From positions 1 to 52,642 of the forward strand of contig CAADUJ010000002.1 in the NCBI GenBank assembly GCA_900752195.1: a DNA stretch of 52,642 nt, in the 5' to 3' direction. Numbering within the stretch: position 1 is the first letter of the stretch; every line of letters starts with the position of its first letter. The position numbers were made by a program, and so were the translations under genes. Shown one piece after another: positions 17,249 to 25,809 of this stretch. Below the pieces are notes generated by a model. It was not told where the DNA came from. It worked only from the letters and a program-made list of their open reading frames with translations, and made no database searches. The stretch comes from an uncultured Negativicutes bacterium (lineage in GTDB: Bacteria > Bacillota > Negativicutes > Veillonellales > Megasphaeraceae).

Positions 17249-17286
17249 ATAACCTGTCATGCCGCAAAGTGTGACGGGTTATTTTC
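17249..17286 (+). terminator. Terminator after the phzF-like gene
   Basis: ATAACCTGTCA (17249-17259) pairs with TGACGGGTTAT (17272-17282) with one G-T pair, followed by TTTT. Confidence 0.7.
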
Positions 17287-17405
17287 TACGATCGTGTCTC
17301 AAAAACAGCGCGCTTACATAGTCAACCTCCTATATATATGTCCGAAAACAGCGGGATTTTTTCTACGAATCATGCTATAGTGAAATGAAAAGGAGGCTAC
17401 TCGAT

Positions 17406-18860
17406 ATGATGAACCTAACAAAACAACGCGCATATGAAGCCTATCGTACCAGAGATTCTGCGTTTGATGGAATCTTATATATAGGAATTTCCTCGACAGG
17501 AATTTATTGCCGCCCCATTTGTCCTGCGCGGCGGGCTAAAATAGATAATTGTACATTTTTTGAAAGCCCTGCTGCCGCTGAATTAGCCGGATTTCGTCCA
17601 TGCCTCCGCTGTCATCCAGAACGGGCATCCTTTTCAGACGCTCATAAAAGCAGCCATTCACTGGCAGAAAGAGTAGCCTCTATACTGTGGACACACGCCA
17701 GCACAGGCATTACCATAGAAAAAATCGCCAGCGACTTAGGCTATTCAAGCCGTCATATCCGTCGTGTCTTTGAACAAGCATACCACGTCACCCCTGTCTA
17801 CTACGCAGAAACGTGTCATCTGCTCCTTGCAAAGGCCCTCCTTCAGGATTCAACGCTCTCTATCCTTGACGTTTCCATGGCAGCAGGATTTGGAAGCCCC
17901 CGACGTATGAACGAACTCTTTCAGACCCGTTACGGCATGACGCCGACATCACTGCGCAAGTGTAGCGAACCATCTCTCATCGCAGGAACAATTTCGCTCC
18001 ACCTGCCCTATCGACCACCGTATATACTCGATAGGATACTTACGTTCTTAAAAAACCGGGCCATTTCCGGTGTAGAAAACGTGCAGAAAAATACGTATAC
18101 GCGGACCGTATCTCTTACAGGCCGTAAAGGGAAAGCATATACCGGAACGATTCAAGTCACGAAGAGCCCTCATGAACATGCCCTGCTCGTCACGCTTACA
18201 GATACGCTGCTCCCGGTGCTGTCACAGGTTCTTTCCCGGGTATGTCATCAGTTTGATGTCAGTGCCGACCCTGCCACCATCGCTAACACATTATGCGTCA
18301 TGAATAAGACCTATGCGAATACCTTTATAGAAGGCATTCGCATTCCCCGCGCGTTCGACCCTTTTGAAACAACGGTACGCGCTATTTTGGGGCAGCAAAT
18401 TTCAATCAAGGCTGCCAATACCTTAGCAGCCCGTTTCGTCCAGGCACTGGGAACACCTTTTGCCTCCCAAGAAACCCAACTGACTCATCTATTTCCTACA
18501 CCAGAAGAAATCCTGTCTCACGAAACAGATTTACCTTCTATATTAGGTCCATTAGGCATCATCGCATCCCGTACGGAAAGTATCCTTTCAATTGCCCGGG
18601 CCCTACATGACCATACACTGTCCCTGGACGGTAAAAAAAACTATGACGAAACGATACACACGCTACTCTCCATCAAGGGCATCGGCCCGTGGACAGCCCA
18701 GTACATTGCCATGCGGGTATTAGGAGAGCCTGATATATTTATGGAAAATGACGGTGGTATCAAAAAAGCGATGCCTCATACTACCGCTAAAGAACGTCTT
18801 TCTATCGCCGAAGATTGGCGCCCATTCCGTAGCTATGCCACCATCAGCTTGTGGCAGTAA
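17406..18860 (+). CDS. Ada-AlkA fusion: methylphosphotriester sensor and 3-methyladenine DNA glycosylase
   Basis: The product has about 484 residues in three parts. Residues 1-80 are the Ada zinc domain with C35, C39, C66 and C69 in the CRPIC and CLRC motifs; the first is the methyl acceptor. Residues 90-190 are an AraC helix-turn-helix. Residues 195-484 are an AlkA glycosylase with the helix-hairpin-helix GIGPWTAQYIAMR and the catalytic aspartate in MENDGG, aligned with LPDD of the E. coli enzyme. It senses alkylation, activates genes and removes alkylated bases. ATGATG lies nine bases after AAGGAGG. ogt follows 18 bases on. Confidence 0.92.
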   Translation: MMNLTKQRAYEAYRTRDSAFDGILYIGISSTGIYCRPICPARRAKIDNCTFFESPAAAELAGFRPCLRCHPERASFSDAHKSSHSLAERVASILWTHASTGITIEKIASDLGYSSRHIRRVFEQAYHVTPVYYAETCHLLLAKALLQDSTLSILDVSMAAGFGSPRRMNELFQTRYGMTPTSLRKCSEPSLIAGTISLHLPYRPPYILDRILTFLKNRAISGVENVQKNTYTRTVSLTGRKGKAYTGTIQVTKSPHEHALLVTLTDTLLPVLSQVLSRVCHQFDVSADPATIANTLCVMNKTYANTFIEGIRIPRAFDPFETTVRAILGQQISIKAANTLAARFVQALGTPFASQETQLTHLFPTPEEILSHETDLPSILGPLGIIASRTESILSIARALHDHTLSLDGKKNYDETIHTLLSIKGIGPWTAQYIAMRVLGEPDIFMENDGGIKKAMPHTTAKERLSIAEDWRPFRSYATISLWQ

Positions 18861-18878
18861 GAGAAAGGAGATATTGTA

Positions 18879-19397
18879 ATGTATCAAGGAACCTATCGTT
18901 CTCCCTTGGGAGATATAACCCTGCAAAGTGATGGCAGCTACCTTACGGCTCTTTATTTTATCGGTCAAAAATACGACGGCACTATTTCCGATGGCCCATA
19001 CCATTCCTTCGAAAACCATCCCCTGTATGTAAAAATCGTAACGTGGCTGACACAGTATTTTGAAGGAAAAAATCCGTCTCCCCAGGCTATTCCCTTAGCG
19101 CCGAAAGGAACGGTCTTTCAAAAACGCGTTTGGCAAAAACTGCTGCACATTCCCTATGGAATGGTAACAACATACGGTACCATTGCTGCCATCATTGCAG
19201 CCGAAAACGGCCAGGAACATTTTTCTGCCCAAGCCGTCGGAAGCGCTGTCGGTCATAATCCCATCTCCATTATCATCCCCTGCCATCGTGTCATTGGGAA
19301 AAATGGTTCCCTAACAGGATATGCTGGCGGTCTGGATCGAAAAGACTGGCTCCTTCGCCATGAAAAAGAGACCTGTTCCACTACTAAACTGGTTTAA
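18879..19397 (+). CDS. ogt: Methylated-DNA--protein-cysteine S-methyltransferase
   Basis: The 172-residue protein carries the invariant active-site segment IIPCHRVIG, whose cysteine accepts the alkyl group from O6-alkylguanine, together with the DNA-recognition stretch PYGMVTTYGTIA and the downstream YAGGLDRK. This is suicide repair with no turnover. It follows the Ada-AlkA gene by 18 bases behind AAAGGAG, so the two form an adaptive-response-type operon. Confidence 0.95.
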   Translation: MYQGTYRSPLGDITLQSDGSYLTALYFIGQKYDGTISDGPYHSFENHPLYVKIVTWLTQYFEGKNPSPQAIPLAPKGTVFQKRVWQKLLHIPYGMVTTYGTIAAIIAAENGQEHFSAQAVGSAVGHNPISIIIPCHRVIGKNGSLTGYAGGLDRKDWLLRHEKETCSTTKLV

Positions 19398-19514
19398 ACC
19401 GGTTTTATGCTGATATACCCAAAAATTCAGCAAGGCCCACCTGGTGCCCAGGATACAGCAATTTTTTCAAAAAACGCTGTCAACCAACTCAGGCTCAAAG
19501 GGAACGCGTACAAA

Positions 19515-19563
19515 AACGGGATTACCACGACATGAAAAAAACGCATGTCGTAGTAATCCCGTT
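19515..19563 (-). terminator. Terminator of proS
   Basis: Arms 19515-19534 and 19544-19563 form a 20-bp stem with one mismatch; on the minus strand it is followed by five T. It begins 16 bases after the proS stop. Confidence 0.88.
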
Positions 19564-19578
19564 GGTGTATGATCATTC

Positions 19579-21312
19579 TTATTTATTTTCTTTACGTAAT
19601 GTCTGGAGAATTTCTCTTACTCGTTCCACAGCTTTTTCCTTCGGAACTACTTCTTTTTCACCAGTCCGGCGAATTTTGATTTCTACGTTTCCGTTGGCTT
19701 TTAAATCTTTTCCGACGACGAGTTGAACAGGATACCCGATAAGGTCAGCATCATTGAATTTGACACCAGCCCGTTCTTTTCGGTCATCTAAGACCGCTTC
19801 GCCATAATCACCGCCAAATTGATCGTAAAAATCGTTTGCCACGGCCATGAGTTCTTCATCCTTCGTGTTGACAGGGAGAACGACGACTTCATAGGGAGCA
19901 ATATTGACAGGCCACATAATACCATGATCATCGTGGAACTGTTCGATGGCTGCTGCCATGGTACGGGTAACGCCTATACCATAACATCCCATATAGAAAG
20001 GCCGGGCTTTACCGTCTTTATCAAGGAACGTTGCATGCAGCGATTCTGCATATTTTGTCCCCAATTCAAATACCTGACCGACTTCGATACCGTGGACGAT
20101 TTCAATTTTTCCACCGCATTCAGGGCAGGTATCCCGTTCATCAATGAGGCGGATTGTAGCAACGGTTACATTCTTAAAATCGCGTTTTGGCGTGACGTTC
20201 TTGTAGTGGTAGCCGGCTTTATTCGCACCGGTGACGCCATTATACAGATTCATGGCCGTCGGATCTACGATGACAAAGAACGTTTCATTATCCGGTTCAT
20301 CTGCCGTAAGGGGGCTCATATATCCTGGAACGAGTCCATGGGCTTTTAGTTCTTCCTCCGTTGCTGGACCAATTTCGTCGCCGCCGACGAGGTTCTGAAC
20401 AGCTACGTCGTTAACTTCATGGTCACCCCGTACCATGCAAAGAACGGTCTTCTTTCCATCAATATTGAACGCCACCGCTTTAATAGTCTTTTCCTGTGGT
20501 ATCTGAAGAAAGGCTGCTAACTCTTCAATCGTATCGCAATGAGGAGTTTCAATGAGTTCCATATCCTGAAGGTCTTCTTCTGGCGCAACAATCGGATCTG
20601 GATTGGCTTTTTCTACATTGGCAGCAAAGCCACATTTCATACAATTGACGACATCAGCTTCGCCAGCTGCTGCCAATGCCATGAATTCATGGGTATGTTT
20701 GCCGCCAATCTGACCAGAATCAGCCAGAACGGGCTTAAAGTTCAAGCCACACCGCGTGAAAATTTTAGTATACGCATCATACATGACTTGATAACTTGCA
20801 TGCATGCCTTCTTCGTCAGCGTCAAAGGAATAATCATCTTTCATAACAAATTCACGACTCCGCATCAACCCGAAACGAGGACGGATTTCATCACGATATT
20901 TATTTTGCATTTGCCACAAATTAACAGGAAGCTGTTTATATGAACGCAGTTCATTTCGCACCAATGTCGTGATCAACTCTTCATGAGTCGGGCCTAAGCA
21001 GTACTCATTTCCATGACGATCACTCAATTTGAACATTTCCGGCCCATAGGCAGTCCACCGACCGGATTCATGCCAAATGGAAGCAGGCTGCATGATAGGC
21101 ATCATGATTTCCTGGGCACCTGTGGCATTCATTTCTTCACGGACAATATTTTCAATTTTCAAAATAACCCGGCGGCCTAAAGGCAGGAAGGAATATAATC
21201 CGTTGCCAGTCTTGCGGATCATACCTGCTTTCAGCATATACTGATGGCTGACGACTTGTGCATCTGCCGGTATTTCCCGTAATGTCGGGGAATATAATTT
21301 TGACGCTAACAT
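19579..21312 (-). CDS. proS: Prolyl-tRNA synthetase
   Basis: The 577-residue protein is a class II synthetase of the long bacterial type. Motif 1 is near residue 45 (GLYSFLPLGRRV), motif 2 around residue 140 (YRDEIRPRFGLMRSREFVMKD), and motif 3 near residue 445 (CYGIGVTRTMAAAIEQ). The insertion between motifs 2 and 3 (residues about 220-390) is the editing domain that clears Ala-tRNA-Pro. The C-terminal anticodon-binding domain ends near residue 570. GAGGAGG precedes the ATG. The length is normal for the family. Confidence 0.96.
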   Translation of the reverse strand: MLASKLYSPTLREIPADAQVVSHQYMLKAGMIRKTGNGLYSFLPLGRRVILKIENIVREEMNATGAQEIMMPIMQPASIWHESGRWTAYGPEMFKLSDRHGNEYCLGPTHEELITTLVRNELRSYKQLPVNLWQMQNKYRDEIRPRFGLMRSREFVMKDDYSFDADEEGMHASYQVMYDAYTKIFTRCGLNFKPVLADSGQIGGKHTHEFMALAAAGEADVVNCMKCGFAANVEKANPDPIVAPEEDLQDMELIETPHCDTIEELAAFLQIPQEKTIKAVAFNIDGKKTVLCMVRGDHEVNDVAVQNLVGGDEIGPATEEELKAHGLVPGYMSPLTADEPDNETFFVIVDPTAMNLYNGVTGANKAGYHYKNVTPKRDFKNVTVATIRLIDERDTCPECGGKIEIVHGIEVGQVFELGTKYAESLHATFLDKDGKARPFYMGCYGIGVTRTMAAAIEQFHDDHGIMWPVNIAPYEVVVLPVNTKDEELMAVANDFYDQFGGDYGEAVLDDRKERAGVKFNDADLIGYPVQLVVGKDLKANGNVEIKIRRTGEKEVVPKEKAVERVREILQTLRKENK

Positions 21313-21399
21313 AGTATTACAAACCTCCTCATATACTTATCTTTTCATTTTATCCTTTCTGTAGAACTCCGTCAATGACGCATGAGGAAAAGATACCCA

Positions 21400-22791
21400 T
21401 TATTTTTCCCGTGCTCTAATCTCCCGTCCTACGATCACACCGGCAGCGGAAGCCTGCACGAGGCCACGGGTAATGCCGGCACCATCACCAATGGCAAAGA
21501 AATTCGGAATTTTTGTTTCAAGCGTATCCGATAATTCCAACCGGTTGGAATAAAATTTCACTTCTACGCCATATAATAAGGTATGGCGAGAATTAGCACC
21601 AGGCGCCACCTTATCCAGGGCTTCAAACATTTCCTTGATGTCCATCATATGGCGGTACGGCAGTACAAGAGATAAATCGCCAGGTGTCGCCGATGGCATC
21701 GTGGGCCGTACTAACCCGCGTTTAATACGTTCTGGCGTCGAACGACGTCCATCGAGAAAATCGCCCAGCCGTTGCACGATAACGCCACCGCCAAGGATAT
21801 TGGCTAAACGGGCAATATATTTCCCATACCGTATCGGTTCATGGAAGGGTTCCGTAAATTTCTTCGATACGAGAATGGCAAAATTCGTATTCTCACTTCG
21901 TTTATGAGCATAGCTATGTCCATTTACGGTACGCAAGCCATCATTATTTTCTGTTACGACAAATCCATATGGGTTCATGCAGAATGTGCGGATGCGATCA
22001 TCAAAGGACTTACTGAAATAGATTAATTTAGATTCGTAGACAATATCTGTAATCGGTTCGAATATTTCTGCCGGCATTTCAACGCGGACACCAATATCTA
22101 CGGCATTACTGGTAAGGTTCAGGCCGATTTTTTCAACTTCCTTTACAAACCATTCCGAACCTTCACGGCCTGGAGCGCTGACGAGATATTTGCAGCCAAA
22201 CAGTTGTCCATTGATGATGACGCCCTTGATGGCACCTGCTTCTACTACAATATGTTCTACTTCCGTATCCGATACAATATGGACCTTGTCATCGAGATAA
22301 TCCCGCATATTCGTTAAGATCTGCCCATTGACATCAGTTCCCAAATGGCGGATACGCGCTGGAATAAAACGCAAGTCTGCCGCTGCAGCCCGTCGCTTAA
22401 TATCCCGGATTTTTTCAGGATGTTCATCGCCATAGACCTTGCGATCTGCGCCACCAAAGCGACAATATACATCATCGACATACTGGATTTTTTCCATAAG
22501 GTCACGTGGAGACATATAGTCATCAAGATTGCCGCCAAATTCGGTAGTCAAGGTCAATTTACCATCACTGAATGCACCAGCACCGCCCCAGCCGCACACA
22601 ACGTTGCGTACCTTATCCTTAGACGCTGCATTAGGGTCTTTGCTCGTTTGTATACGGGCCCGTATATCCTGCCCTTTTTCAACCATGAGGATACTATATC
22701 CCTTATCTGCCAATTCAAGAGCTGTAAAAATCCCTGCCGGTCCGGCACCAATAATAATCACATCGTATGTTTTAACCGGTTGCATCCGCAT
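21400..22791 (-). CDS. NAD(P)/FAD-dependent oxidoreductase (COG2509-like)
   Basis: This flavoprotein of 463 residues has an N-terminal Rossmann dinucleotide-binding motif (IIGAGPAGIFTALEL), a distinctive GWGGAGAFSDGKLTL loop near residue 70 and a C-terminal FAIGDGAGITRGLVQASAAG that closes the FAD site. It belongs to a widely conserved group of FAD-dependent dehydrogenases of unknown substrate. AAGGAGG stands four bases before the first ATG; a second ATG is two codons on. The preceding terminator separates it from the flavodoxin gene. Confidence 0.82.
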   Translation of the reverse strand: MRMQPVKTYDVIIIGAGPAGIFTALELADKGYSILMVEKGQDIRARIQTSKDPNAASKDKVRNVVCGWGGAGAFSDGKLTLTTEFGGNLDDYMSPRDLMEKIQYVDDVYCRFGGADRKVYGDEHPEKIRDIKRRAAAADLRFIPARIRHLGTDVNGQILTNMRDYLDDKVHIVSDTEVEHIVVEAGAIKGVIINGQLFGCKYLVSAPGREGSEWFVKEVEKIGLNLTSNAVDIGVRVEMPAEIFEPITDIVYESKLIYFSKSFDDRIRTFCMNPYGFVVTENNDGLRTVNGHSYAHKRSENTNFAILVSKKFTEPFHEPIRYGKYIARLANILGGGVIVQRLGDFLDGRRSTPERIKRGLVRPTMPSATPGDLSLVLPYRHMMDIKEMFEALDKVAPGANSRHTLLYGVEVKFYSNRLELSDTLETKIPNFFAIGDGAGITRGLVQASAAGVIVGREIRAREK

Positions 22792-22802
22792 CGAACCTCC
22801 TT

Positions 22803-22836
22803 AAAAAAAGCCTAAACGGGCTCATCCGTTTAGGCT
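22803..22836 (-). terminator. Terminator of the flavodoxin gene
   Basis: Perfect 11-bp stem (22809-22819 with 22826-22836), six-base loop, seven T on the minus strand. Confidence 0.9.
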
Positions 22837-22942
22837 GCGTGATTTCAATATCCTAATTGAGGATAGCACTGAAAAAAAGAAAAGTCAATGCTCCTGAAGT
22901 AACTGGTCCATATCCATTCTTTCAACACCCCTTCGTATAGCG

Positions 22943-23662
22943 TTACAACAATCCCGCTTTATCCAGCCAGGAATCGATGACACTATAATCCGTATCTTTA
23001 TCCAAGGTCAACCCTTGAAAAATCCGTGCGCCTGGTGCTGCCGCTGCAATGGCTGGCAAGGTAACAGCAAAGGGACTGCTATACGAGCACATATACGGGA
23101 CAATAAGCTTGCCTTGAAGATTTTGTTTTTCTAAAAAGGATGGAATCGTCATCGGTGCAGTAAACCACCAGCACGGATACCCTAATACGATGACATCATA
23201 TTGAGAAAGGTCTGGTTGCGTGCCTGCTAATGCCGGATGGATATTTTTATCCACCTCTTCAGCTGCTTCTTTCGTAACCGCTGCATAATCACGGGAATAC
23301 GCTGGGTCTCGCTTGATTTCATATATGTCGCCGCCAATTTTATTTTGAATCATTTGGGCCACTTCACCAGAGCGCCCACCCCAGGTAAAATATGCAATAA
23401 GAATACGCTTATTTACATTGCTTCCCTTCGGTTCTTCCGTAACCGTTTTGATGTGTGTAGCCTCTTCTATATGGGCTTGTTCTACTTCGTCCTTTATGTC
23501 TTCTGACATTGCTTTCCCCGTTTTATTGGGAATATACACGTCCGTTTCTGCAGAAGCTGCCTTTAATCCAGAATTAGTAAAAGCGGTGCCGAATCCACAA
23601 GCTGACAGGACCATTACACAACAGACAGCTACGACAATTTTACATATTGTATCGAATTTCAT
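22943..23662 (-). CDS. Flavodoxin-like lipoprotein
   Basis: The 239-residue protein starts with a lipoprotein signal: basic start, hydrophobic core, then LSAC with the lipidated cysteine at 22. A polar linker to about residue 80 leads to a flavodoxin-fold domain: ILIAYFTWGGRSGEVAQ for the FMN phosphate loop and VIVLGYPCWWFTAPM for the isoalloxazine loop. An FMN protein on the outer face of the membrane is expected. It may carry electrons or reduce quinones. GGAGGAGG-like bases precede the ATG. A 49-residue membrane peptide is encoded 37 bases upstream. Confidence 0.85.
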   Translation of the reverse strand: MKFDTICKIVVAVCCVMVLSACGFGTAFTNSGLKAASAETDVYIPNKTGKAMSEDIKDEVEQAHIEEATHIKTVTEEPKGSNVNKRILIAYFTWGGRSGEVAQMIQNKIGGDIYEIKRDPAYSRDYAAVTKEAAEEVDKNIHPALAGTQPDLSQYDVIVLGYPCWWFTAPMTIPSFLEKQNLQGKLIVPYMCSYSSPFAVTLPAIAAAAPGARIFQGLTLDKDTDYSVIDSWLDKAGLL

Positions 23663-23699
23663 ACTCCTTTTCCTCCTCCATTACCTTCTACGATTTCCT

Positions 23700-23849
23700 T
23701 TATAAGGACATTCCCGTCTCTTGCTGCAGTAGCTCAACTTCCTGTATAGCCAGACAATCCGCTTCTACACCGGGATAGACCCAATACGTAAATACGACTA
23801 TGATTTCTACGACACTGATACATAGGATATGCCATACGTTACGCATCAT
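23700..23849 (-). CDS. Small membrane peptide upstream of the flavodoxin lipoprotein
   Basis: This 49-residue open frame starts ATGATG after AGGGGG and ends 37 bases before the flavodoxin gene. Residues 5-24 (VWHILCISVVEIIVVFTYWV) form one plausible membrane helix; the tail is acidic and polar (EVELLQQE). No family is recognised. The spacing and common strand suggest co-transcription with the flavodoxin, and perhaps a membrane anchor or partner. It could also be a chance frame. Confidence 0.5.
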   Translation of the reverse strand: MMRNVWHILCISVVEIIVVFTYWVYPGVEADCLAIQEVELLQQETGMSL

Positions 23850-24086
23850 CACGCCCCCTTATTACCGTATCCACAGGATACTACGTTTTCCCTATGCCTA
23901 TACTCGTATTATAAAACGTCCATCGCAGTATATCTAATACCTATATTATTTATTTTTAAATGCCTATAGAGCATTTCTTAAAAATCATTTCACACGACCT
24001 GTAGTCTCGTTGCCCATTGCTGACGGCTAGCCACGAACCATATCTGTGTTATAATGAATAAAAATAACAAAAAGGAGGTGTCTTCC

Positions 24087-24518
24087 TTGGCACGTACACG
24101 TAATCGCGAACGACGCCGCATCGAGGAGGAGACAGAGAAAAAAGAAATACATACACAAGAACTGGTCTTTATGAGTACGTTTATCCTCATGGTATTGCTT
24201 CTCCTGTCTTTGTATCTATCCATTAGCACCGTTGCCATCGTTCTCATCGTAGCCGCATTACTTGCATCGACGATTGGCTATTATATCCACTTCAAAGAAT
24301 TCTTTTCCATGCGCGATCGGGGACAGCGGACACTGAGCGTGTTACTTTCCCTGTATGGAAGTCTCATTCTGACATTACTCTGCGCCTATTACTATACACA
24401 AGACGAGCCTCTTTCTTTGGATTATGCTCTCGTCTTCCTCTTTGGTTTTTTCTTCTTTACGTTCATGGTTTACCGCAGCATTTCCCGGTATATCGTCGTC
24501 GGTAATAAACGAGGTTAA
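24087..24518 (+). CDS. Small four-helix membrane protein, function unknown
   Basis: The product has 143 residues. It opens with a very basic, charged segment (TRNRERRRIEEETEKKE), then about four hydrophobic helices in two hairpins, and ends with a basic tail. The start is TTG at 24087, eight bases after AGGAGG; the in-frame ATG at 24054 has no site and would place the Shine-Dalgarno inside the gene. No family is recognised. A hairpin directly after its stop is shared with pta on the other strand. Confidence 0.65.
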   Translation: MARTRNRERRRIEEETEKKEIHTQELVFMSTFILMVLLLLSLYLSISTVAIVLIVAALLASTIGYYIHFKEFFSMRDRGQRTLSVLLSLYGSLILTLLCAYYYTQDEPLSLDYALVFLFGFFFFTFMVYRSISRYIVVGNKRG

Positions 24519-24520
24519 AA

Positions 24521-24553
24521 AAAGGCTTTAGGACACATCATCCTAAAGCCTTT
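24521..24553. terminator. Bidirectional terminator between the membrane protein and pta
   Basis: Perfect 13-bp stem (24521-24533 with 24541-24553), seven-base loop, A-rich and T-rich flanks. Confidence 0.9.
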
Positions 24554-24572
24554 CGTATACTCGTTATGAGTA

Positions 24573-25595
24573 TTATTCTCTTGCTTTGAAATCATTGCCG
24601 ATAGCATCGGAGCAGCAAACAGCAACAACGTCAGCAATATCGCTGGAGGAGCAACCACGGGACAAGTCGAGGATTGGCTTAGCCAAGCCCTGAACCAATG
24701 GGCCGAGGGCCGTCGCATTTGCAAAGCGCTGTACGAGTTTATAACCGATATTAGCAGCATCGAGGTTCGGGAAAATGAGGACATTAGCCTGACCTGCAAC
24801 AGCAGAACCAGGAGCTTTACGTTCAGCAACTTCCGGTACGAGGGCAGCATCGGCCTGGAGTTCGCCATCGAACTTGAAGTCGACGTTGCGCTGTTTGAGG
24901 ATTTCGACGGCTTCGCGAACGGTATCAACTGTTTCGCCGCTGCCGGATCCTTTTGTAGAATAGGATAAGAAGGCAACTTTCGGTTCACGCATCTGTACCG
25001 TCTTGCGAGCACGTTCAACGCAAATGCAAGCTACATCTGCAAGCTGTTCAGCTGTCGGGTACGGAATAACGCCGCAGTCACCTACGACGAGTACGCCTTC
25101 ATCGCCATACTGCGGAGTGTTGGTAATAAGAATGAATGCACTGGATACGGTCTTGTTACCAGGGCGAGGTCCAATTACCTGGAGGCCAGCACGGATAACA
25201 TCAGCAGACGTCGTAACAGCACCGGAAACAACACCATCTGCTTCGCCAAGAGCTACGAGGCCAGCAGCAAAGAACGTCTTGTTCGTCAAAAGAATTTCAC
25301 GAGCTTTTTCAACAGTCATGCCTTTTTTTGCACGACGCTGTGCAAAGTATTCGCACAATTCATCCATACGATGGTACATAGCAGGATTAATGACTTCAGC
25401 GCCCGTTAAATCGATTTGGAAGTTGGAAGCCGACTTCTTGATTTCCTTCAAATCGCCGATGAGGACGACACGAGCAAATCCATTTGCCAATACACGTTCA
25501 GCAGCCTTCAGTACACGGCGGCTTTCTGTTTCCGGAAGAATGATTTTCTTCTGCGCTTTGGATACACGAGCTTTTAAATCATCAGTAAAACTCAT
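24573..25595 (-). CDS. pta: Phosphate acetyltransferase
   Basis: The 340-residue protein is the compact form of phosphotransacetylase, converting acetyl-CoA and phosphate to acetyl phosphate and CoA. Visible features are LPETESRR near the start, GEADGVVSGAVTTSADVIRAGLQ, and the C-terminal PNLDAANIGYKLVQRF. The ATG at 25595 is preferred; a GTG four codons earlier overlaps AAGGAG. A strong promoter lies upstream. Acetate kinase is not adjacent. In this organism it links pyruvate breakdown to ATP formation or CoA recycling (inference). Confidence 0.95.
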   Translation of the reverse strand: MSFTDDLKARVSKAQKKIILPETESRRVLKAAERVLANGFARVVLIGDLKEIKKSASNFQIDLTGAEVINPAMYHRMDELCEYFAQRRAKKGMTVEKAREILLTNKTFFAAGLVALGEADGVVSGAVTTSADVIRAGLQVIGPRPGNKTVSSAFILITNTPQYGDEGVLVVGDCGVIPYPTAEQLADVACICVERARKTVQMREPKVAFLSYSTKGSGSGETVDTVREAVEILKQRNVDFKFDGELQADAALVPEVAERKAPGSAVAGQANVLIFPNLDAANIGYKLVQRFANATALGPLVQGLAKPILDLSRGCSSSDIADVVAVCCSDAIGNDFKARE

Positions 25596-25660
25596 TTTAT
25601 AAACCACTCCTTAATGAACTTAGCAATACAGCTCTAAGTCAATATTCGTAATACAATGCT

Positions 25661-25689
25661 ATTATAGTACAAATAAGGCTTCAAATCAA
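25661..25689 (-). promoter_or_regulatory. Promoter of pta
   Basis: On the minus strand TTGATT (25684-25689) and TATAAT (25661-25666) are 17 bases apart, about 65 bases before the pta start. Confidence 0.7.
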
Positions 25690-25809
25690 AACCAATTCCC
25701 TAAAATTAATTATACACAATATTCATATTTAGGATAATCCATATGAGTTTATATCGGCTATACTATTTAATTTAGGAATTTTTTCCTATTCCAATCAGAA
25801 TATGAAGTA

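Noticed and set aside
18700..18860. Suspected truncation or frameshift at the end of the Ada-AlkA gene
   Set aside because: The last 40 residues align with the E. coli AlkA end, including the catalytic Asp and the WRPFRSYA segment, so the gene is complete.
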